Shown one piece after another: positions 1-5,746 of a DNA stretch of 5,746 nt. The notes beneath the pieces were generated by a model. That model made no database searches. It was not told the DNA's origin and saw nothing but the letters and a program-made list of their open reading frames with translations. Position numbers and translations under genes: made by a program. The first letter of the stretch is position 1. Each line of letters opens with the position of its first letter. This stretch comes from Deltaproteobacteria bacterium (GTDB lineage: Bacteria > Myxococcota > Myxococcia > Myxococcales > Myxococcaceae), in contig VGRA01000195.1 in NCBI GenBank assembly GCA_016875515.1, positions 1-5,746 on the forward strand. Reading direction: 5' to 3'.

Positions 1-387
1 GTGTCCCGCGGCCAGTTCGACTTCACGCACGCGGCGCGCTTCGCCCGGAGCCTGGTGCAGGTGGCGCTTTCCAGCTCGCTGCAGCCGGGCACGCTGCTCA
101 ACGTGAACATCCCGGGGGGCGTGGAGCCGCGCGGCTATGCGGTGACCTACCTGGGAAAGCACAGCTACGGGAACGACGTCATCGAGAAGGACGATCCGCG
201 CGGGCGGAAGTACTACTGGATCGGCGGCACGTCGTTCAGCCACGAGGACATCCCGGGGAGCGACTGCAACGCGGTGTTCCGGGACCGCTGCGTGTCCGTC
301 ACGCCGCTGCACCTGGACCTCACCGACCGGCGCATGCACGACGAGGTGAAGGGTTGGACGCTCGACGGGTTCGCGCGCGAGCCCTGA
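1..387 (+). CDS. surE: 5'/3'-nucleotidase SurE, C-terminal half (5' end outside window)
   Basis: SurE is a metal-dependent phosphatase that removes the phosphate from nucleoside 5'- or 3'-monophosphates in the cytoplasm and is linked to stationary-phase and stress survival. Seen here are the last 128 codons, ending with TGA at 385-387. Family landmarks are the PGTLLNVNIP segment (about residues 29-38), the DPRG...YYWIGG strand-loop, and the C-terminal VSVTPLHLDLT block, which closely matches E. coli SurE (SITPLHVDLT). E. coli SurE is about 253 residues, so roughly 125 N-terminal residues, including the metal-binding DD motif and the Ser and Asn ligands, lie upstream. The GTG at position 1 is therefore almost certainly an internal valine, not the start. 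The 3' end overlaps the next gene by 34 nt, suggesting one transcript. Family assignment is firm; enzymatic activity cannot be judged from this half. Confidence 0.93.
   Translation: MSRGQFDFTHAARFARSLVQVALSSSLQPGTLLNVNIPGGVEPRGYAVTYLGKHSYGNDVIEKDDPRGRKYYWIGGTSFSHEDIPGSDCNAVFRDRCVSVTPLHLDLTDRRMHDEVKGWTLDGFAREP
343..346 (+). promoter_or_regulatory. Ribosome binding site supporting a TTG start at 354
   Basis: GAGG at 343-346 lies 7 nt before TTG 354, inside the surE coding sequence. No ATG or GTG start gives a full lipoprotein signal peptide in this frame. The next possible start, CTG 384, would remove the basic n-region, so this site decides the start of the NlpD-like gene. Its position before the surE stop fits translational coupling. 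Confidence 0.6.
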
Positions 388-1256
388 CGCTGGCGGCAGC
401 GCTGTCACTGGGGGCCGCCGGCTGCGTGCCGCGCATGCCGCCCGCCGGCGCGTCGCTGTTGGGACCGCCGCACCCGGAGCCGGACCTGGTGATGGTGCAG
501 CACCGGGTAGGGCCCGGGGAGACCTTGTACAGGATTGCGCGCACCTACGGGCTGCCGGCGGATGCCCTGGCCGCGGCCAACGACCTGGCGGACCCCGGAG
601 CGCTGCAGGCGGGGCAGCTGCTGGTCATCCCCGGGGCGAGCGCGGTGAAAAAGGTGGTGCCGCCGGGGGCGCAGGAGGCCCGGGAGGCGGCCCGGCTGGA
701 GGCGCTCGCGCGCGCCGCCGCTGCCGCAGGGCGGGCGCCGGGGAAGGGCGGCGGCGCACCGGACTCAGACTCCCCGGGCGGAGCCGTCACGCCGGCCGCC
801 GCAGCCGCGGCGAAGCCCCCGCCTCCTCCCCCGGTCAGCAAGGTGAAGGTCTCTGATCCGAAGCGGGTGGGGCCGCTGGGCTGGCCGGTCCGCGGGGTGC
901 TGTACGCGCGGTTCGGCCGCAAGGGGAGCGAGCCGCACGACGGGATTGACTTGGCGGCCCCCGCGGGGACGCCGGTGCGGACGGCCGCGCCCGGGACGGT
1001 GCTCTACGCCGGCGCGCAGGCGGGCTACGGCTACATCGTGCTGGTGGAGCACGCGGGGGGCCTCGTGACGCTGTACGCCCACAACCGGGATCTTCGGGTG
1101 CGGGAGGGCCAGGAGGTCCGGGAGGGGCAGGTGGTGGCCACCGTGGGGGAGACGGGCAAGACGTCCGGGCCCCACCTGCACTTCGAGGTGCGCAAGGAGG
1201 GGCTGCCGGTGGACCCCCTGCTGTACCTGGGGCCCGTCCCGCCGCCGGGCGGCTGA
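354..1256 (+). CDS. LysM + M23 peptidase lipoprotein (NlpD/EnvC family)
   Basis: Predicted outer-membrane lipoprotein of 300 residues that binds peptidoglycan and either cleaves peptide cross-links or activates cell-wall amidases during division. The N-terminus has basic residues (R4, R5, R7, R9), a hydrophobic stretch (about 10-22) and a lipobox AAGC with Cys24; alanine at -3 is less usual than leucine. A LysM domain covers about 49-93 (HRVGPGETLYRIA, then IPG). Residues 95-175 form a low-complexity Ala/Pro/Gly linker with a run of six prolines. The M23 domain covers about 178-292. The full LytM-type set is present: His195 and Asp199 (HxxxD), His243 (YAH), and His274 and His276 (HLH). E. coli NlpD has lost such residues and only activates AmiA, so this protein is more likely a real endopeptidase (inference). 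TTG 354 is chosen for its GAGG site and signal peptide. It overlaps surE by 34 nt. 'nlpD' fits the architecture and surE linkage, but orthology is not proven. Confidence 0.88.
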   Translation: MDARRVRARALTLAAALSLGAAGCVPRMPPAGASLLGPPHPEPDLVMVQHRVGPGETLYRIARTYGLPADALAAANDLADPGALQAGQLLVIPGASAVKKVVPPGAQEAREAARLEALARAAAAAGRAPGKGGGAPDSDSPGGAVTPAAAAAAKPPPPPPVSKVKVSDPKRVGPLGWPVRGVLYARFGRKGSEPHDGIDLAAPAGTPVRTAAPGTVLYAGAQAGYGYIVLVEHAGGLVTLYAHNRDLRVREGQEVREGQVVATVGETGKTSGPHLHFEVRKEGLPVDPLLYLGPVPPPGG

Positions 1257-1261
1257 GTCTG

Positions 1262-1281
1262 GCCGGCCTTGCACAGCCGGC
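1262..1281 (+). repeat. GCCGGC inverted repeat after the NlpD-like gene
   Basis: GCCGGC at 1262-1267 and again at 1276-1281 is self-complementary and can form a 6-bp stem with an 8-nt loop, starting 6 nt after the stop codon. No T-tract follows (CACGTCCTCT comes next), so it is at best a weak terminator or an mRNA 3'-end stabiliser. In DNA this GC-rich such hairpins arise easily by chance. Confidence 0.3.
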
Positions 1282-1316
1282 ACGTCCTCTGGTAGGTGCG
1301 CCGCCCAAGCCGGCAC
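1275..1316 (+). repeat. Direct repeat AGCCGGCAC x2 in the fusA upstream region
   Basis: AGCCGGCAC occurs at 1275-1283 and 1308-1316, with starts 33 bp apart (about three helical turns), in the 129-nt gap (1257-1385) before the EF-G gene. The spacing could suit a same-face protein-binding site, or it may be chance. Nothing else in the gap is convincing: no good -35/-10 pair, no RNA gene, and no Shine-Dalgarno close to the ATG. Confidence 0.3.
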
Positions 1317-1385
1317 CCCGCAAAGGACGGGACGGGCGGGGAAGCCCACCGCGCGGCGCGCTGTTACCTCTTGAACCGAAACGCC

Positions 1386-3497
<2,112 letters not shown>

Positions 3498-3521
3498 TCC
3501 TCCCCACCGGTTGCACCGCGG

Positions 3522-3561
3522 CGGGCGCCCAGGGACCTCTCCCCGGGCGCCCGTTGTCGTT
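3522..3561 (+). terminator. Intrinsic terminator after the EF-G gene
   Basis: CGGGCGCCC (3522-3530) pairs perfectly with GGGCGCCCG (3545-3553). After one A-C mismatch, the stem continues for four more pairs (3532-3535 with 3540-3543) around a 4-nt loop, CCTC. TTGTCGTT follows, a modest but real T-rich stretch for this GC content. The hairpin starts 24 nt after the fusA stop. This should separate the EF-G unit from the TPR gene downstream. Confidence 0.85.
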
Positions 3562-3584
3562 CGCGCGGCGAGGCACGCTACAAT
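3554..3584 (+). promoter_or_regulatory. Candidate promoter of the TPR lipoprotein gene, near-leaderless
   Basis: The -10 candidate TACAAT (3579-3584) differs from TATAAT at one base and stands out in this GC-rich DNA. The best -35 is TTGTCG (3554-3559), with a long 19-bp spacer, and it coincides with the T-tract of the preceding terminator. Transcription would start near 3590-3592, leaving only about 5-7 nt before ATG 3597. GGCGAGG at 3567-3573 would then lie upstream of the transcript and not act as a ribosome site. Confidence 0.55.
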
Positions 3585-3596
3585 GTGCCCCCGTCC

Positions 3597-4748
3597 ATGC
3601 GCTCCTTCCTCGCCGCCCCGTCCTCCGCCGCACTCCTGCTGATCGCCCTGCCTGCCTGCCGCAAGCCGGCAGATCCGGCCGAGGCCGCGGCGCGCGCCAG
3701 CGAGGAGGCAGACGGGCTGTACGTGAAGGCCACGTCCGAGTTCCTCGCGGGAAACCAGGACGAGGCCCTCAAGCTGCTGGACGCGTGCAAGGCGCTTCGG
3801 CCGGAGGACCCCCGGCTGCCGGCGGCGTATGGGGAGGTCTACCTGCTCATGCGCAAGCTGAAGGAGGCCAGAGCCAGCTTCGAGGAGGCGGTGCGCCGGG
3901 TTCCGCAGCGCGCCACCAACTGGACGCGGCTGGGCACGCTGCAGATGCTGGTCGGGCAGGACGCCGAGGCCACGCAGAGCTTCCACACGGCGCTGGAGCG
4001 CGCCCCGGGGGACTTCAACGCCCTGGAGGGGCTGGGCGAGGTGGCGCTCAAGGCGGGGCGGCTGGACGAGGCGGTGAAGCACCTGGTGGCCGCGGCAGAC
4101 GGCGCCCCGGAGCCCGCCCGCGGCCCCATGCTGCTGCGCGTGGCAGACCTGCTGGCGGAGAAGCAGCGCGCCGCGGAGGCGGCGCTGGTGCTCAAGGAGG
4201 CGGTGGGACGGCACGCCACGCTGCCGGCCCAGGTGCACGCAAGGCTGGGTGAGTTGCTCGTGCTGTCCGGGGACGTGGAGGGGGCGCGGGGGGCGTGGGA
4301 GAAGGCGGCGGAGCTGGAGCCGTCCTTGGGCAACTGGGAGATCGTGGGCGAGCTGCGGCTGCGGGCCGGGCAGCTGGACGCGGCGGGCGAGGCGTTCCGC
4401 AACGCGCTGCTGCCCGGCGAGTCCGCCGTCATCCGCGTGCAGCTGGCGCGGCTGGCGCTGCGGAAGGGGGACCGGGTGGCCGCGGAGCTGGAGCTGGAGG
4501 CGGCGCTGAAGGCGGCGAGGGGGGAGGAGGTGCGGGAGTCGCTGGAGCTTGCCGGGCTGCTGGAGGAGATGGACCGCAAGCCGGACGCGCTCAAGCTTCT
4601 GGCAGTCATCTCCGCCGAGCCGGACCACGCGAAGGACGCCGCGCTTCAGCTGCGGGTGGCGAAGCTGGCGCGCGAACTTGAGAACAAGGTGGAGACCGAG
4701 GCGGCCTGCCGGCGCGCCACGGCGGCCGGTGCCGCGGCGTGCCCCTGA
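3597..4748 (+). CDS. TPR-repeat lipoprotein, function unknown
   Basis: 383-residue exported lipoprotein. The signal peptide is residues 1-20 (Arg2, then a hydrophobic core of about 11-18) with a canonical lipobox LPAC and Cys21. After a short Ala/Glu-rich spacer the rest is a chain of about nine to ten TPR-like helix-turn-helix units of 32-34 residues. Units begin near residues 40, 73, 107, 141, 177, 211, 246, 277, 312 and 347, with the typical small/Gly at position 8, Ala at 20 and a closing Pro (for example LGTLQMLVGQDAEATQSF in unit three). The C-terminus, CRRATAAGAAACP, is Ala-rich and short. No enzymatic motif is seen. Such proteins usually scaffold complexes, here probably at the inner face of the outer membrane (inference); the partner is unknown. 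ATG 3597 is preferred over the in-frame GTG 3585, because that GTG touches the -10 element and would lie outside the transcript. It stands alone between a terminator and convergent lexA. Confidence 0.85.
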   Translation: MRSFLAAPSSAALLLIALPACRKPADPAEAAARASEEADGLYVKATSEFLAGNQDEALKLLDACKALRPEDPRLPAAYGEVYLLMRKLKEARASFEEAVRRVPQRATNWTRLGTLQMLVGQDAEATQSFHTALERAPGDFNALEGLGEVALKAGRLDEAVKHLVAAADGAPEPARGPMLLRVADLLAEKQRAAEAALVLKEAVGRHATLPAQVHARLGELLVLSGDVEGARGAWEKAAELEPSLGNWEIVGELRLRAGQLDAAGEAFRNALLPGESAVIRVQLARLALRKGDRVAAELELEAALKAARGEEVRESLELAGLLEEMDRKPDALKLLAVISAEPDHAKDAALQLRVAKLARELENKVETEAACRRATAAGAAACP

Positions 4749-4777
4749 TGCAGGCGGGCTACTTCAGCAGCTGCATC
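4747..4777. repeat. Inverted repeat across the TPR/lexA convergent junction
   Basis: GATGCAG (4747-4753) and CTGCATC (4771-4777) are perfect 7-bp inverted arms with a 17-nt loop. They span the TPR stop (TGA 4746-4748) and the lexA stop (TAG on the - strand, 4761-4759). The genes are only 10 bp apart, so this is the only place for a shared terminator. There is no T-tract on either strand, so a bidirectional terminator is possible but weak. Confidence 0.35.
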
Positions 4778-5418
4778 TGCCGGTATACCCCCACCACCAG
4801 CCCGAGGATCATGGTGGAGCGGAAGTCCGAGCGGTGGACGTAGATGGGCGCCATGCGCGCGTTGGCGGGCTGGAACCGGACGCGGTCTCCCTCCGGGAAG
4901 TAGCGCTTGCAGGTGGCCTCGTCCTCGATGAGCGCCACGACGATGTCCCCGGGCTTCGCGGTGGGCACCTTGCGGACGAACAGGTAGTCGCCGTCGTGGA
5001 TGCCGTCGTCGATCATGGAGTCCCCCTTCACGCGCAGGGCGAACACCTCCTTGCCGTTGCCGCCGAGCAGGAACGAGTCGATCTTGACCGAGTCCTCCGT
5101 GTTCTCCTGCGCGAGCAGTGGCAGGCCCGCAGCCACCTTTCCGAGCAGGGGGATCTCCAGCATCCCGTTCTCTCTCTTCGCCCCCAGGCCCAGCACCATT
5201 CGCGCCCGCTTGGTGGGCACGAGCGAGCGGCTCTGCTGCTCGCCACGCAGCAGGTAGCCCTTCCGCTCGAGCGCCTTGAGGTGATCATTCACCCCGTTGG
5301 TGGAGCGGATGTCCATCTCCTCGCCGATCTCCCGGATGGTGGGCGGGAAGCCGCGCAGCTCCGACTCGCGGGCGATGAAGTTGAGGATCTCCCGCTGGCG
5401 CTCCGTCAGCTCTTCCAT
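4759..5418 (-). CDS. lexA: LexA repressor, SOS regulator with self-cleaving protease
   Basis: Dimeric repressor of DNA-damage genes; activated RecA triggers self-cleavage, which lifts repression. The protein has 219 residues, slightly longer than E. coli LexA (202). The N-terminal winged helix-turn-helix spans about 1-70: LTERQREILNFI, then PPTIREIGEEM and the recognition helix STNGVNDHLKAL. The peptidase S24 domain covers about 88-215. The cleavage site is Ala97-Gly98 (KVAAGLP), and the catalytic dyad is Ser134 (GDSMID) and Lys171 (ATCKRYF). All key residues are intact. Start: ATG at 5418, with GAGGGAG 5 nt upstream; the frame stays open to 5538 but that extension is unlike LexA and would cover the operator. 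It is convergent with the TPR gene and divergent from the gene at 5574. A perfect M. xanthus-type LexA box upstream indicates negative autoregulation. Confidence 0.97.
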   Translation of the reverse strand: MEELTERQREILNFIARESELRGFPPTIREIGEEMDIRSTNGVNDHLKALERKGYLLRGEQQSRSLVPTKRARMVLGLGAKRENGMLEIPLLGKVAAGLPLLAQENTEDSVKIDSFLLGGNGKEVFALRVKGDSMIDDGIHDGDYLFVRKVPTAKPGDIVVALIEDEATCKRYFPEGDRVRFQPANARMAPIYVHRSDFRSTMILGLVVGVYRQMQLLK

Positions 5419-5423
5419 GCTCG

Positions 5424-5430
5424 CTCCCTC
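5424..5430 (-). promoter_or_regulatory. lexA ribosome binding site
   Basis: Read on the - strand this is GAGGGAG, ending 5 nt before ATG 5418. It fixes the lexA start and excludes the upstream in-frame extension. Confidence 0.75.
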
Positions 5431-5450
5431 GCTTGGGGGCCGGCCCGGGT

Positions 5451-5467
5451 ACGGAACAGGCTTCCAG
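5451..5467 (-). promoter_or_regulatory. Second, degenerate LexA box in the lexA leader
   Basis: The - strand reads CTGGAAGCCTGTTCCGT. Compared with CTRHAMRYBYGTTCAGS, 14 of 17 positions fit, and the core CCTGTTC (5460-5454) is identical to that of the perfect box. Mismatches are at positions 4, 15 and 17. It sits exactly 30 bp from the perfect box, about three helical turns, so two LexA dimers could bind the same face. It would cover the predicted transcription start near 5468. Confidence 0.5.
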
Positions 5468-5474
5468 CGTCCGG

Positions 5475-5503
5475 ATGGTGCCTGAACAGGTGTGTAGATG
5501 CAA
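5475..5503 (-). promoter_or_regulatory. Weak candidate lexA core promoter
   Basis: On the - strand TTGCAT (5503-5498) and CACCAT (5480-5475) are separated by exactly 17 bp. Each matches the sigma-70 consensus at only three of six positions, so the call rests mostly on spacing and on the LexA box filling the spacer. The start would lie near 5468, giving a leader of about 50 nt before ATG 5418. Confidence 0.35.
5481..5497 (-). promoter_or_regulatory. LexA operator (SOS box), perfect M. xanthus type
   Basis: The - strand reads CTACACACCTGTTCAGG. It fits the published M. xanthus LexA consensus CTRHAMRYBYGTTCAGS (recalled, not looked up) at all 17 positions. It lies 63 bp before the lexA ATG, between candidate -35 and -10 elements, where bound LexA would block RNA polymerase. 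It is also 77 bp upstream of the divergent gene at 5574 and could affect that gene. Confidence 0.85.
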
Positions 5504-5527
5504 AGAAAACGCGCGCGGCAGGGGGCG

Positions 5528-5543
5528 TTGACGGGCATTGACG
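5528..5543 (+). repeat. Tandem TTGACG repeats, 10 bp apart
   Basis: TTGACG occurs at 5528-5533 and 5538-5543, one helical turn apart, in the divergent intergenic region (5419-5573). TTGACG is close to the sigma-70 -35 (TTGACA), so one copy may be the -35 of the rightward gene. With a 17-bp spacer from the second copy the -10 would be GGATGG, a poor match. An activator or repressor site is an alternative. Confidence 0.3.
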
Positions 5544-5573
5544 CCGGCGGGGCGTGCGCGGGATGGAGGGGGC

Positions 5574-5746
5574 GTGAGCCACCGCGAGAAGCCCGGCGTC
5601 GGACGCGCGCTCCTGCTCGGGGCGGAGCAGGCGCTGTCGCTCGCCCCCGCGACGCTGGGGATGTTCGGCGCGCGGCTGCTGCGCGGCTGGCTGGTGGCTG
5701 CCGGGGTGGCGGCGCTGACGCTTGGGATCGCGGGGCCGGGTACCTG
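5574..5746 (+). CDS. Unidentified protein with hydrophobic N-terminus (3' end outside window)
   Basis: An open frame starts at GTG 5574 and continues without a stop for 57 codons to the window edge. GGAGG at 5565-5569 lies 4 nt upstream. ATG 5564 is in another frame and stops at once (TGA 5576-5578), so GTG is the best start. The visible protein begins with a short basic, polar region (SHREKPGVGR), then a moderately hydrophobic amphipathic stretch (about 12-36), then a likely membrane segment at about 38-54 (GWLVAAGVAALTLGIAG). There is no lipobox in the visible part, and two basic residues just before the segment (Arg34, Arg37) suggest an inner-membrane anchor. I do not recognise the family. 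It is divergent from lexA (155-nt gap) and shares its regulatory region, so SOS control is possible but unproven. Confidence 0.6.
   Translation, partial: MSHREKPGVGRALLLGAEQALSLAPATLGMFGARLLRGWLVAAGVAALTLGIAGPGT

Noticed and set aside
1..3. GTG at position 1 as the start of a short SurE.
   Set aside because: It aligns to the middle of SurE; it only marks the window edge.
735..850. Ala/Pro/Gly low-complexity stretch with a CCGCCTCCTCCCCC run as a possible repeat element or frameshift site.
   Set aside because: The frame continues intact into a complete M23 domain, so it is simply the flexible linker between the LysM and peptidase domains.
1269..1298. A sigma-70 promoter for fusA: TTGCAC, then TAGGTG after 18 bp.
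   Set aside because: Each hexamer matches poorly and the spacing is not ideal; such matches are expected by chance. The sigma-54 pattern GGCAC was also considered, but the GC element at the right distance is missing.
1296..1385. A 30-residue N-terminal extension of EF-G from GTG 1296.
   Set aside because: The extension is Arg/Ala-rich without family similarity. EF-G proteins begin close to the NIGISAHID motif, which ATG 1386 fits.
5437..5446. The 10-bp palindrome GGGCCGGCCC in the lexA leader.
   Set aside because: No loop or T-tract makes it a terminator, and pure G/C palindromes are common in this DNA. No link to LexA, whose box has a different sequence.
5419..5538. A 40-residue N-terminal extension of LexA.
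   Set aside because: It would translate through both LexA boxes and the candidate promoter, and a good ribosome site precedes ATG 5418.

Overview
This window is chromosomal DNA from a very GC-rich bacterium, most likely a myxobacterium (Myxococcota, formerly Deltaproteobacteria). Three signs point there: near-total G/C use at third codon positions; an EF-G of the mitochondrial-like type, known from spirochaetes, planctomycetes and delta-proteobacteria; and an operator upstream of lexA that fits the Myxococcus xanthus LexA consensus at every position (consensus recalled from the literature, not looked up here). I see no mobile element, CRISPR array, tRNA or rRNA. The ordering looks like ordinary core genome.

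Left part (1-1256, + strand): the C-terminal half of surE (survival protein / 5'-nucleotidase) runs in from outside the window. It overlaps by 34 nt a lipoprotein with a LysM domain and an M23 peptidase domain (NlpD/EnvC family), which starts at TTG 354. The overlap implies co-transcription and translational coupling, and recalls the surE-pcm-nlpD-rpoS order of enterobacteria, but without pcm or rpoS. The peptidase keeps all zinc-binding and catalytic residues.

Middle (1257-3561, + strand): a 129-nt gap with small GC-rich repeats leads to a stand-alone fusA-type gene of 703 codons. It lies outside any str operon and resembles mitochondrial EF-G1 more than E. coli FusA. A strong intrinsic terminator closes the unit.

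Right part (3554-4748, + strand): a promoter with a good -10 (TACAAT) lies so close to the next ATG that the transcript would be nearly leaderless. It drives a lipoprotein made almost entirely of TPR-like helical hairpins, function unknown.

Far right (4749-5746): lexA lies on the - strand, tail to tail with the TPR gene (10-bp gap). Upstream of it are one perfect and one degenerate LexA box, 30 bp apart; the perfect box exactly fills the spacer of a weak candidate promoter, which suggests autoregulation. A divergent + strand gene with a hydrophobic N-terminus starts at GTG 5574 and leaves the window.

The window mixes envelope maintenance (NlpD-like, TPR lipoprotein), translation (EF-G), nucleotide salvage/stress (SurE) and SOS control (LexA). 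They look like neighbouring transcription units, not one pathway. I found no convincing undescribed system; the most interesting points are the EF-G subtype, the lexA operator layout and the near-leaderless TPR lipoprotein promoter.
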